Below are positions 27,352 to 36,225 of a DNA stretch of 64,000 nucleotides, piece by piece (position 1 is the stretch's first letter; each line of letters starts with the position of its first letter). Under the pieces are notes generated by a model. The model did no database searches and was not told the origin of the DNA. It saw only the letters and a list, made by a program, of their open reading frames with translations. Position numbers and translations under genes: made by a program. Source of the stretch: Methylotetracoccus oryzae (GTDB taxonomy: Bacteria > Pseudomonadota > Gammaproteobacteria > Methylococcales > Methylococcaceae). The stretch is taken from positions 124,001 to 188,000 of the forward strand of contig NZ_SRSH01000003.1 in the NCBI RefSeq assembly GCF_006175985.1, read 5' to 3'.

Positions 27352-28773
27352 TCAGTCCTGGGGCTTGGTCTCGCCGCGGCATGAGTCCCGGGTGCCTGAC
27401 TTCCAGAACCGGTAGAACGGCAATCCGGCGATCAGCAGGGCGATGCCCAGGCCGGTGTCTCCAGGTCTCTGGATCAGCATGCTGCAGCAGAATGCGGCGG
27501 CGACGGCGACGAAACACAGCGGGACCCAGGGATAGCCCGGAACGCGATAAGGCCGCAGCGCATACGGCTGACTTCGTCGCAGTGCAATGACCGAGAAGGC
27601 AGTGATGCCGTAGAAGCCCCACATGCCGAAGATCGCGAAGTTGAACAGGCGTTCGAAGGCCAGTTTGTCGTGTCCGAACAGCACGATCAGTCCGCACGCG
27701 AAAAGGGCTTGCAACAGCAGGGCCTTGGCAGGTGTGCGATGGTTAGGGTTGAGGTCGGCCATGTGGCGGAAGAACAGCCGGTCGCGAGCCATCGCATAGG
27801 ATACCCGTGCCCCCGAAAGAATCGCGCCGTTCAGGGCCGCGAGGGTCGAAATCAGCGCGGCGATGGTGATTGCACCAGCACCCCAGGGACCGAACAGGCG
27901 TTCGGCGACGTCCTGCGCAACGTGGGTGGAATGCTGCAGGCTTGCGAGTGGCAGGGCATAGAAGTAGGCCACGTTGATCAGCAGGTACACGGCCATGACC
28001 ATGATGATGCCGAACACGAGGACCCTGGGAATCACGCGCTGTGGGTCGCGGACCTCGCCTGCGACCATGTTGACGTTGTTCCAGCCGTCATAGGCCCACA
28101 GGGCAGCCGACAGGGCAGCGAAAAAGCCACCGACCAGCGCCGCGCCGCCCTTGCCCTGCTCCGCAGCCAGCACCGGGAATTCGGCCCAGGAGCCGCCGCC
28201 GCTGCTGAGGACCAGCGCCGCGAGCGCCAGGATGGCTGCGACCTTCAGGGCCGTCAGGACCGTCTGCACGTTGCCGCCCACCGCGATGCCGAGATAGTTC
28301 ACCGCGGTCAGTACGATGACGGTCGTCAGCGCGACAGCCTGCGTCCCGTTGAAGCTCCAGCCACCGACCGAACCGAGTTCCGACGCCAGCCAGGGAAAGA
28401 AAAAGCCGAGGAACAGCGCAAAGCCGGTGGCGATACTGGCGATCGACCCCGTCTTGCCGATCGCGATCTGTTGCCAGCCGTACAGAAAGCCCCAGACCGG
28501 CCCGTAAGCCCGACGCAGGTAGGCGTATTCCCCACCGGCCTCCGGATAGGCCGCGCCCAGTTCGGCGTAACTCAGTGCGCCGGCCAAGGAAAGTAGACCG
28601 CCGAATACCCAGATGAAGAAGACACCCGGAACCGAGCCCATTTCCCGCGCCATCGTGGACGGCACCAGGAAGATGCCGGTACCGATGACCGACCCGGCCA
28701 GCAGTGCCCCTGCGCCGAGCCAACCCAGTGCCCGATTCAGTTCCAGCGTCGCCGGATCGCGACCACGCATCAT
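27352..28773 (-). CDS. APC-family amino acid permease
   Basis: The 473-residue, 12-helix protein begins with GWLGAGALLAGSVIGTGIFLVP. The GxG(I/V)F-like loop of helix 1 is the substrate-binding site of the amino acid-polyamine-organocation superfamily. Helix 3 contains GGEYAYLRRAYGPVWGF, and helix 6 has ALWAYDGWNNVN, both typical of APC transporters. It would import an amino acid or related compound with protons or by exchange; the substrate is not evident. The ATG at 28773 places the first helix near residue 16; a GTG at 28809 would add 12 residues. Confidence 0.88.
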   Translation of the reverse strand: MMRGRDPATLELNRALGWLGAGALLAGSVIGTGIFLVPSTMAREMGSVPGVFFIWVFGGLLSLAGALSYAELGAAYPEAGGEYAYLRRAYGPVWGFLYGWQQIAIGKTGSIASIATGFALFLGFFFPWLASELGSVGGWSFNGTQAVALTTVIVLTAVNYLGIAVGGNVQTVLTALKVAAILALAALVLSSGGGSWAEFPVLAAEQGKGGAALVGGFFAALSAALWAYDGWNNVNMVAGEVRDPQRVIPRVLVFGIIMVMAVYLLINVAYFYALPLASLQHSTHVAQDVAERLFGPWGAGAITIAALISTLAALNGAILSGARVSYAMARDRLFFRHMADLNPNHRTPAKALLLQALFACGLIVLFGHDKLAFERLFNFAIFGMWGFYGITAFSVIALRRSQPYALRPYRVPGYPWVPLCFVAVAAAFCCSMLIQRPGDTGLGIALLIAGLPFYRFWKSGTRDSCRGETKPQD

Positions 28774-28842
28774 CGGTGCAGGCCAGTGTGGTAGCGGTCG
28801 GGCCCGCACGCGGCGGCGACCGATCTCGTGCGTCGCATCGCG

Positions 28843-29607
28843 TTACAGCCGATTCTCAACGACGACGAACCAGGGGCGGCGCTTGATGGGTTGCAGATAC
28901 CCGCTGCCGTCGAGAGTCAGGACGCTCTTGGATACGGAGTTGCGCACATTGCCCCCGATCACTTCGAGCGTGGAGCCCTCGCGCGTAACGACGATATCGC
29001 AATGCAGCTTGTTGTTGTCCAGAAAGGAGGCATCGGCGGGACCTCGAAGCATGGGCGCGCCGTAGTGCTCACGGGTTGCGCAGATCAGGTCGCCGGGCTG
29101 GGCCCGGTACTCCCGGATGCCGTGCGGAACGAAGCCCTGCCCCGGCATCCCATTGTCGCGAACGAAGTGCTTGAGATACACCCAATGCGCGCGGGCCGGT
29201 GGGAACTGGAAGGACGGTACGCCCGCCCGTTGCATGACATAGCTGATGAACGCCGCAGACCACGGCTGCTTGCAGTCATTCCCGTCGAGCCCGGGCATGC
29301 CGACGGCGCTCCAGTACATGTTGACCCGGAACACATGGCTGTCGTCATCTTCCCAGAACCCGACGTGCGGGATGCTCTCCTCGTTGCCCTGATAGACGAT
29401 GCGTTGCTGGCCGAAGTAGTCCCACTCCGCCTTGGCGACGTTGACGATGGCCCTTTTCGTCGGACTCAAGGGCGGCGGCCGCTTGACGGGCACCGAGACG
29501 GGAACCTCGGCGACCGGGGACGGCAAGACCGGCGGCGGCTTCTTCTGGCCACCACAACCGCTCAGGGACAAACATGCGCACAGGGCGATCGTCTTGATCT
29601 TCGACAT
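28843..29607 (-). CDS. DUF2272 lipoprotein
   Basis: The 254-residue protein has a lipobox (LSLSGC) followed by a proline-rich linker (PPPVLPSPV...VKRPPPL), suggesting a domain held away from the membrane. The C-terminal domain matches DUF2272: QPWSAAFISYVMQRAGV, ARAHWVYLKHF, and YRAQPGDLICATREH, a pattern recalling NlpC/P60-like or CHAP-type folds. The start was set at the second ATG because an AGGA site lies seven bases upstream of it. The large gene at 29668-31497 lies just upstream on the same strand and also looks secreted. Confidence 0.82.
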   Translation of the reverse strand: MSKIKTIALCACLSLSGCGGQKKPPPVLPSPVAEVPVSVPVKRPPPLSPTKRAIVNVAKAEWDYFGQQRIVYQGNEESIPHVGFWEDDDSHVFRVNMYWSAVGMPGLDGNDCKQPWSAAFISYVMQRAGVPSFQFPPARAHWVYLKHFVRDNGMPGQGFVPHGIREYRAQPGDLICATREHYGAPMLRGPADASFLDNNKLHCDIVVTREGSTLEVIGGNVRNSVSKSVLTLDGSGYLQPIKRRPWFVVVENRL

Positions 29608-29667
29608 GGGCATCCTGAAGATGAAGGGGATTGGATGAAATCGGTGCTCGGGCCGACAGGAACGCGG

Positions 29668-31497
29668 TCAGCGCGGTGGTCGTCGCGTTTCGTGGAACCA
29701 GACGCGGTATTGTTCCATGCGCGCGCGCTGGTCGGCCGGGGCATGAGACCGGCAGGTCGCGGCTTCCGCTGACGAAGGATCCGCTCCCCAGCGCAGCTCG
29801 ACGCAGTCGTTGGGGTTGTACGCGGCCTCGAGGGCCCACTGGCGGGCGAACAAGTCGGCCAGGGTCAAGGTCCAGGCACTGGCATCGCTGCGGTGGTAGG
29901 TGATTTCGCGCTGAGCGATGCTGCGCTCATGCAGGGCCTCGATTTCCTGCCTGGCGGCCCCGGGGGAGCGGCCATCGAGTCGGTAGAGTTCCGGGTAGCG
30001 GACGATACGCTCCGGCACAGCCGCCAGCACGTTCATGGCAATCAGCAGCCGCATGTCGCGGGAGGGGGTGGCATAGTCCTCCCACGCGCCTATGGTCTCG
30101 AAAATTGCCGCGCCGCTGGGCATCGGGATGACCGCTCGCGGGTTGCGGCGGCGATAGGCCTCGCCGTTCTCGACCGATTCGATCCGCGTCTGAACCTGTT
30201 CGAGCAGGGCATCCAGCGTGTCGGTGTAGGCCTGCTCCGGATCGAGCCCGCGCGGATTGATCAACTGACTCATGCGGGCATAAAAGTCTTCGCCGCCGAG
30301 GTCGCGCTGCTCGGCCGAGTACGGTGGGAAGCGCGGATCATCCAGCAAGGCCAGATTCGACAACAACCGCGCGGGGCCCGCGCCGTCGCGGTCGACGGCC
30401 AGCGGTCGGAAGGCCTTGAATCCCGGGCCGGCGCTGCGGATGCCCCCGGCAAACAGAAATGTGCCTTCCCAAAAGCGCTTGCGCGTGACCGAGTTGTCGG
30501 GCTGCGCATCGACGGCCAGCAACAAACCACTCTGACTGGCCGTCTGCGGTAGCCACTTGACCAGGATCAGCACGTGACCGTAAGGGTCGGCGTACACGCT
30601 GCCCGGCCACAAGGTCTCCCGCCGCAGCGGGATGGGGTAGAAATCGGTTTGATTGTCGCTCAGGCCGGTGCGCGCACTGCCGGAGTGCACGGTGTCAACC
30701 AACCGTCGCGCCACTCGCTGGAAGCTTGCGGTAGCGGCCGGCTGTCCGGTGAATCCCGTCTCGATCACGGGAGCGCCACATTGCGGCGGCGCTGCGGAAG
30801 AGCCCCGGCTGCAGGTCCGGAAGGACATCGGGAGGCCCACTTTCCACGCGAAGTAGGTGCGCAGGAAATAGGGTAGGTCAGCGCAATCGGGTTCTGCCGG
30901 CAGACGCCGGTCCTCGTCCCAGCCGAGATGGCCATACAGAAAGTTCCGTTCGGCATTGCGCAGAACCGGCTCCAGCGAGGGAAAGCTCAGATTCTCACCC
31001 GGCGGCGCGTCGAACAGCTTTTCGATCCAGGCCGCGTAGAAGGCCTCGGTCTTTCGATCCCAGCCGCGGTCCGCCGGTCCGCTCATCGGGCGCCGCGCCG
31101 TGACTTCGGAACACGCGATCAGAGCCCCGTTGGATCTGGCCTGGAACACGTAGTGTCCGGCATCCAGCTCGTCGAAAACGGCTTCGGCGCTCCAGGGCGG
31201 CCCACCGCGGGCGGTCGTCGACAGCCGGCGGGTCATGCCCTGATCGCTGACGACCATGATGTCATCGAGTGCGTCGGTCGCCGAGACGGCAAGAATGCGG
31301 AGGGGTTCGCCAGGTTGCGGTGTCCGCGGGGAGAACCAGAGGGCTGTGTCGCCGGCATCGCTGGTGCAGGTCACCTCTCCGGCGGTCGCAGGTTCCGGGG
31401 CACTCATCATGACCAGGACGAGCAGTGCGGCAACAAAGACGTAGAGCCGCTTCACCGGTCGGTGCGCGTCAGTCGCCTGGTCGCGCGGGATCGCCAT
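29668..31497 (-). CDS. large secreted protein with a possible NlpC-like core
   Basis: The 609-residue product has a signal peptide (VKRLYVFVAALLVLVMMSAPEPATAG), then an Ig-like N-terminal part, then PDCADLPYFLRTYFAWKVGLP. That segment, with Cys205, resembles the active-site helix of NlpC/P60-like cysteine peptidases. A possible catalytic histidine (His308 in DPYGHVLILVKW) and acid (Asp330) follow at plausible spacing. The C-terminal 250 residues are helical and unassigned, with cysteines near the end. Start alternatives lie 9 codons (ATG at 31527) or more upstream; the chosen ATG directly precedes the signal peptide. No family name is claimed. It forms a unit with the DUF2272 lipoprotein gene. 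Confidence 0.65.
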   Translation of the reverse strand: MAIPRDQATDAHRPVKRLYVFVAALLVLVMMSAPEPATAGEVTCTSDAGDTALWFSPRTPQPGEPLRILAVSATDALDDIMVVSDQGMTRRLSTTARGGPPWSAEAVFDELDAGHYVFQARSNGALIACSEVTARRPMSGPADRGWDRKTEAFYAAWIEKLFDAPPGENLSFPSLEPVLRNAERNFLYGHLGWDEDRRLPAEPDCADLPYFLRTYFAWKVGLPMSFRTCSRGSSAAPPQCGAPVIETGFTGQPAATASFQRVARRLVDTVHSGSARTGLSDNQTDFYPIPLRRETLWPGSVYADPYGHVLILVKWLPQTASQSGLLLAVDAQPDNSVTRKRFWEGTFLFAGGIRSAGPGFKAFRPLAVDRDGAGPARLLSNLALLDDPRFPPYSAEQRDLGGEDFYARMSQLINPRGLDPEQAYTDTLDALLEQVQTRIESVENGEAYRRRNPRAVIPMPSGAAIFETIGAWEDYATPSRDMRLLIAMNVLAAVPERIVRYPELYRLDGRSPGAARQEIEALHERSIAQREITYHRSDASAWTLTLADLFARQWALEAAYNPNDCVELRWGADPSSAEAATCRSHAPADQRARMEQYRVWFHETRRPPR

Positions 31498-31755
31498 GCT
31501 GTTGAATCGGAGTGTGGTGTGCCGCATCGAGCGTATTTCCCGCGCCTGTCGAATACCGCTTTCGGTCAATAATTTGCTGTTTCATTATGCAGAATTCGGG
31601 CAGGCAGCGACAGGTGCCGCGTACACCGCCATGGTGGTACCGAAAACGGGGGGAGGGGCTATGGTTCGCGCATGCGCAGCCTTCCACAGCTTCGTTCGAT
31701 ACGAGTTTTGCGGTACATTTTGACGCGAGCCCCTTGTTCCGAGTGGTCGTGCGCC

Positions 31756-32301
31756 ATGTTTCCAGAGCCCGAGTCCCTCAAGCTCATTTTTGATGCACTG
31801 GCATTCGCCGCGGACATGCACCGCGATCAACGCCGCAAAAACGCCGAACAGGCACCGTACATCAACCACCCGATCGCGCTGGCCCAGATCCTGGTCCGCG
31901 AGGGTCGCGTGACCGATCCAACCGTGATCTGTGCGGCGCTGCTGCACGATACGATCGAGGACACGGTAGCGGAACCGATGGATATCGAACAGCGCTTCGG
32001 TCCTGAGATCTGCGCCATCGTGCTTGAGGTCACCGACGACAAACGGTTGCCGCAGCATGAGCGCAAGCGCCTGCAGATCGAGCATTCTCCCGTGCTGTCG
32101 GATGCGGCAAAGCTCGTCAAACTCGCGGACAAGATTTGCAATCTGCGCGACGTCGCCGAATCCCCGCCCGTCGGCTGGACCCTGGAGCGCAGGCAGGAAT
32201 ACTTCGACTGGGCGATGGCGGTCGTCGATGGGCTGCGCGGAGTGTCGCCGGCACTCGAACTCGCTTTCGATCAGGCTTATGCCTTGCGACCGCGCGCATG
32301 A
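31756..32301 (+). CDS. HD-domain metal-dependent phosphohydrolase (RelA/SpoT- or MESH1-like)
   Basis: The 181-residue protein has the SpoT-type HD layout: His22 and His38 in PYINHPIA, the HD pair in ALLHDTIEDT (His64-Asp65), and a late aspartate in KLVKLADKICNLRD. No synthetase or regulatory domain follows, so it resembles stand-alone (p)ppGpp hydrolases of the MESH1/SAH type. The substrate may be ppGpp or another nucleotide. The start at 31756 places the first helix normally. The ychJ-family gene overlaps its stop by four bases. Confidence 0.84.
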   Translation: MFPEPESLKLIFDALAFAADMHRDQRRKNAEQAPYINHPIALAQILVREGRVTDPTVICAALLHDTIEDTVAEPMDIEQRFGPEICAIVLEVTDDKRLPQHERKRLQIEHSPVLSDAAKLVKLADKICNLRDVAESPPVGWTLERRQEYFDWAMAVVDGLRGVSPALELAFDQAYALRPRA

Positions 32302-32690
32302 GCGGAACCTCCGGCCAATCCTGTCCCTGCGGTAGCAGTGAAAGCTACACGGCCTGCTGCGGCCGCTACCATCTGGGTGATCGGCCGACGACTGCTGAAG
32401 CACTGATGCGCTCCCGCTATTCGGCGCATGTGCTGGGGCTGCACGAGTATTTGACCGACACCTGGCATCCAAGCACTCGGCCCGCGGATGCGGCGGCCGA
32501 TGGGCCGCCCACGACATGGCTGGGCTTGCGGGTCAAGCGATCAGACCCCATCGATGCGGACCATGCGATCGTCGAATTCGAAGCACGATACAGGGTTAAC
32601 GGGCGCGCCTTTCGCATCCATGAGATCAGCCGCTTCGCACGCGAGGGCGGTCGCTGGTTCTACATCGACGGCCATTTTCCGGAAGGGTAA
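32298..32690 (+). CDS. ychJ: YchJ family (UPF0225) protein
   Basis: The 130-residue protein begins with a SEC-C-like zinc motif (CPCGSSESYTACCGRYH), then the YchJ/NTF2-like domain (AEALMRSRYSAHVLG, YLTDTWHPSTRP, FEARYRV, FAREGGRWFYIDG). The family's function is unknown; the SEC-C-like motif is a zinc-binding module. It is coupled to the HD hydrolase gene (ATGA). It is the last gene before the 2.2-kb non-coding repeat region. Confidence 0.88.
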   Translation: MSGTSGQSCPCGSSESYTACCGRYHLGDRPTTAEALMRSRYSAHVLGLHEYLTDTWHPSTRPADAAADGPPTTWLGLRVKRSDPIDADHAIVEFEARYRVNGRAFRIHEISRFAREGGRWFYIDGHFPEG

Positions 32691-32833
32691 ATCTGCGAAC
32701 CGTGTTCCTAACTCATGGGCTTGCATGGGCTGCGTCGGGCAGCTTTAAGGTCCGCGCGGTTTCGCGGGTACGTAGAGCCGCCGGTAAGGATGCGATGACC
32801 CGGTCGCGCGCGGGGACCGGAACGCTGAAGAAG
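32691..32833. other. spacer between ychJ and the repeat array
   Basis: This 143-base stretch leads into the tandem array. It has no gene and no T-rich terminator that I can see. The array begins at the first conserved GGTGCCGGGG. Confidence 0.35.
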
Positions 32834-33934
32834 GGTGCCGGGGTATCGGTGACCCTGGGGGGAAGGTCACCTTTCCCGCACTTGCGTGCGGCAACCCCGG
32901 CACAAAACAGTGGGCGGGCGGCGCCCCGACCGCCGGCTACCCGCGGGGCGAAGCGGAGGCGGACCCGTTGGGACCCACGCCGTTTCGTCGCGTGCCGGTC
33001 CGGCGGAGAGTCCGCGGCCTGACCGGCTGTGGTTCAGGGTGCCGGGGTATCGGTGACCCTGGGGGGAAGGCTACCTTTCCCGCACTTGCGTGCGGCAACC
33101 CCGGCACAAAACAGTGGGCGCGCAGACAGCTCCCCCGGCCGCCGGTTACCCGCGCGCCGAAAGGGAGGCGGACCCGTTGGGATCCGCGCCGTTTCGTCGC
33201 GTGCCGGTCGGGCGGAAAATCCGCGCCTGACCGGCTGTGGTTCAGGGTGCCGGGGTATCGGCGACCTTGGGGGGAAGGCCACCTTTCCCGCACTTGCGTG
33301 CGGCAACCCCGGCACAAAACAGTGGGCGCGCAGACAGCTCCCCCGGCCGCCGGTTACCCGCGCGCCGAAAGGGAGGCGGACCCGTTGGGATCCGCGCCGT
33401 TTCGGCGCGTGCCGGTCGGGCGGAAAATCCGCGCCTGACCGGCTGTGGTTCAGGGTGCCGGGGTATCGGTGACCTTGGGGGGAAGGCTACCTTTCCCGCA
33501 CTTGCGTGCGGCAACCCCGGCACAAAACAGTGGGCGCGCAGCCCCCCGGCCGCCGGCTACCCGCGCGCCGAAAGGGAGGCGGACCCGTTGGGATCCGCGC
33601 CGTTTCGGCGCGTGCCGGTCGGGCGGAAAATCCGCGCCTGACCGGCTGTGGTTCAGGGTGCCGGGGTATCGGCGACCTTGGGGGGAAGGCCACCTTTCCC
33701 GCACTTGCGTGCGGCAACCCCGGCACAAAACAGTGGGCGCGCAGCCCCCCGGCCGCCGGCTACCCGCGCGCCGAAGCGGAGGCAGGCCCGTTTTGGGGCC
33801 CGCGCCATTTCGTCGCGTGCCGGTCGCGCGGTGAGGCCGCGCGACCGGCTCTTGTAATAGGGAGCCGGGATATCGGTGACCCTGGGGGGAAGGTCACCTT
33901 TCCCGCACTCGCGCGCGGTAACCCCGGCATAAAC
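32834..33934. repeat. tandem array of about 205-bp inverted-repeat-rich units
   Basis: Units start at 32834, 33038, 33246, 33454, 33657 and 33861, giving periods of 204, 208, 208, 203 and 204 bases; the sixth copy is degenerate and partial. Each full unit has (A) a 10-bp outer inverted repeat GTGCCGGGGT/ACCCCGGCAC enclosing GGGAAGG-NNN-CCTTTCCC and CGCAC-TTGC-GTGCG hairpins. It also has (B) a hairpin around GCGGACCC-GTT-GGG, and (C) GCCGGTC...GACCGGC enclosing a GC-rich inner stem. The loop of the first hairpin varies (TCA, CTA, CCA) while its stem is constant. In copy 5, hairpin B changes to GGCCC/GGGCC and C becomes a 13-bp stem. Copies 2 and 4, and 3 and 5, share loop variants. The array lies between convergent genes, so it is probably not a promoter. 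Confidence 0.92.
33819..33849. other. 13-bp perfect stem-loop in repeat copy 5
   Basis: GCCGGTCGCGCGG (33819-33831) and CCGCGCGACCGGC (33837-33849) are exact complements around a 5-base loop. The same place in the other copies has a shorter outer stem plus a different inner stem. Pairing is thus kept although the bases differ, suggesting selection for structure. Confidence 0.7.
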
Positions 33935-34907
33935 GTTTCACTTACAGCAACATCGATCGTGTGACGAATCGCGGATTCTGTCCGGGAGTCCCGCGCGGCG
34001 CCGGCCACTCGTTCAAGTGCACCTGATGCGCCCCGGCGGAGCTCAAAACCCAGGGCGAGCCACAGGGTCAATCTGCGTTTCGAGTTCGGCCAGGCCCACC
34101 GATGTGACCCCGACGTCGCTCGGGCGAGTGCCAACCCGCTGCATAGGCGGTCTGAAATCCGTGCTGTTTCAACGCGTCTATGTAAAGCATGGGTCGTGCC
34201 ATTGTGAAAAATGGCTTTAAAAACAGTCATCCGATGTTTTGGCCGGCGTGCGCTGTCAAGCGGGCCTTACACCATTCGGCGTATCTTCCGCCAACCGATG
34301 CCGCTCATGCGGGCGACACGGTAATGCCGGCATTGAATGGCTGCCCTGGCTGCCGCCCGGCTTGGCCAGTGCCACGGAGTTCGAAGAGTGGCCCGCACTT
34401 CAGTCCGGTTATGCCGCAAGTGGTAGGGATTTCAAGTGTCCCGCATCGCTGCGTGACGACCAATACGTATATCTACGTAGATGGGGGGATCGCGTCGAAG
34501 GGACCCCGGTAAGGGTTCCCGATACGACTCGGGCGGGTATTCAATCGCGAGGATAGGCTGGCGGGTGTCCTGGCTTTCGCTCGTGGGCTTGTCCCGGAAG
34601 TGAGCCTGCCGCGTTGCGCGGACGCGTCTCACAGTTCATTGCAGAGCGCGGGCAGCCGGAGTGAGGGTCCGCGGGGCAGCGAGCGCGTTCATGACGCGCT
34701 GTTCCGACACGGCGATGGGAGTGGCGTGGACCGGGGACGGGTCGTAACCCGCGTTGAATACCTCGGGCGCAACGGCGCTACAGGTGCGATAGACTTGACG
34801 GGGTGTCGGATTCCGGGCCCCCGAAACGCTCGGATTAAGCGTGATTAGCACCCTGTCCGTCAGAGGGCTCAACCCAAAGATCGCCGCGCGGGTTGTCGGA
34901 TCAGTCG
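33935..34907. other. about 970 bp with no recognisable gene
   Basis: This lies between the repeat array and the ABC permease gene. Several short open frames exist on both strands but none has domain character or a good start. Around 34463-34482 there are two TACGTA sites four bases apart. Around 34500 GGGACCC pairs imperfectly with GGGTTCCC. No promoter or RNA gene was identified. This may be decayed sequence or hold an unrecognised RNA. Confidence 0.4.
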
Positions 34908-36212
34908 CTAGTTGAGCCGCAGGCGCCAAAGCCCGATGACCCAGAAGATCGATGCGAAGCCCAGCAGCACGGCGGTCTCGGTCAGGATGTCGCTGACACC
35001 GAGTCCGCGTACGATCACATCCTGATAGCCGGACAAGGCCCAGGCGTGCGGGGTGAGGCGGGAGAGTTGCTGCAGTCCCTCGGGCATCACGAAAGTCGGA
35101 ACCATGATCCCGCCGAGCGCGGCCAACGTGATCGCGAGCAGTACGGCCAAGGTGTCGACCTGCGCCTCGCTGTGCCCCAGCGCCGCGACCAGCAGGCCAA
35201 GGCCGTTGGCGGCGGCTGCCGTGCCGAAGGACAACAGGGCAAAGGCAGGCAGATTGCCGAGATGCATGCCGAAGACAGCCGCACCGACGGCAAACATCAG
35301 GGCGATCTGCAGCAGATTGACCAGAAGGTAAGGCATCAGTTTGCCGATGATCAGGACGCTTTTCCGCACCGGTGCCGTCAACAAGCGGACGAAGGTGCCG
35401 TCGAGCTTTTCTCGCAGGAAGCTCTTGGCGATCGTCAGCACGATGAAGAACACGCCGAAGATGGCGTACGCCGGCACATTCTGCTCGGTTGCCGAGGGTC
35501 GTCGTGCGCGATCGAAGCCGCTGGGCGGCTGCAACACAAGCTCGACGCGCTGCGCATCGTCGCCCAGTACCGCCGCTACCTCATCGGCCGGATCCGGAGG
35601 GGCTGCCGAAGGATCTCCCACCGTGGGGGGAGGGACGTCGTCTGCCTCAGCGCCGAAAGCCTCCTCGAAACGTGCCGGCAACTGGGTCCCCAGGCGGACG
35701 CGCTCGATCATGCCGGTCAGCGTGCCGGCTACCATGGTCTGCAATTGGCGATTGATGGCCGGGTCGACGATCAGGGCCAGCGCAACCGTTTCGTTGGAAC
35801 GGTGCAGGTTGCCTTCCGATGAAGGCGCAGCGGCAGTCCCTGTTTCGATTCCGGCGATGCGGTCGCTGTAATCGGGTCCGAACAGCAGCGCAAAGTGAAA
35901 GCGTCCCTGCCGAATCGCGGCCTCGGCGTCGTCCCGCGTCCATGGACCGCCAGGCCCTGTTTCGACCAGGGTGATGCCTTCGAGCGCACGCGCCAGTTCA
36001 AGGGTGTCGCGGGCTGCTTCTCCCCGATCCTGGTTGACGATCAGGATTTGCAGCGGGTGGCTGCGGGTGCCGGCATCGAACACGCCTTCCAGCGCCACAC
36101 TCATGACCAGGATGAAAAAGGCCGGCATCAGAAACAACAGAGCGAGCGCCTGGCGATCGCGCCACAGCAGACGCAGTTCCTTAACGGCAATGGCGGCAAT
36201 CGCTGACAGCAT
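34908..36212 (-). CDS. ABC-2 type exporter permease
   Basis: The 434-residue membrane protein has the ABC-2/DrrB-YhhJ layout. One N-terminal helix (ALALLFLMPAFFILVMSVAL) is followed by a large extracytoplasmic domain of about 200 residues, then five C-terminal helices (from NVPAYAIFGVFFIVLTIAKSF to AVLLGFASIFWVIGL). The LREKLDGTFVRLLTAPV segment is a typical cytoplasmic motif. It pairs with the ATPase encoded 13 bases upstream. Substrates of such exporters range from drugs to lipids. The neighbouring CrtO/CrtQ-like genes hint at a glycolipid or related cargo, which is inference. Confidence 0.85.
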   Translation of the reverse strand: MLSAIAAIAVKELRLLWRDRQALALLFLMPAFFILVMSVALEGVFDAGTRSHPLQILIVNQDRGEAARDTLELARALEGITLVETGPGGPWTRDDAEAAIRQGRFHFALLFGPDYSDRIAGIETGTAAAPSSEGNLHRSNETVALALIVDPAINRQLQTMVAGTLTGMIERVRLGTQLPARFEEAFGAEADDVPPPTVGDPSAAPPDPADEVAAVLGDDAQRVELVLQPPSGFDRARRPSATEQNVPAYAIFGVFFIVLTIAKSFLREKLDGTFVRLLTAPVRKSVLIIGKLMPYLLVNLLQIALMFAVGAAVFGMHLGNLPAFALLSFGTAAAANGLGLLVAALGHSEAQVDTLAVLLAITLAALGGIMVPTFVMPEGLQQLSRLTPHAWALSGYQDVIVRGLGVSDILTETAVLLGFASIFWVIGLWRLRLN

Positions 36213-36225
36213 GTCGGTATGAGCC

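Noticed and set aside
32834-33934. CRISPR array
   Set aside because: Units are over 200 bp, with no short repeats separated by unique spacers and no cas genes.
32834-33934. Integron attC array
   Set aside because: Stems lack the GTTRRRY and RYYYAAC core sites, no cassette genes lie between units and no integrase is present.
33029-33964. Several similar overlapping plus-strand open frames in the repeat array
   Set aside because: They are the same repeat read in different frames because the period is not a multiple of three; no start site or protein character.
34636-34929. 97-codon minus-strand open frame next to the ABC permease gene
   Set aside because: It needs a TTG start, overlaps the permease end and has no recognisable domain.
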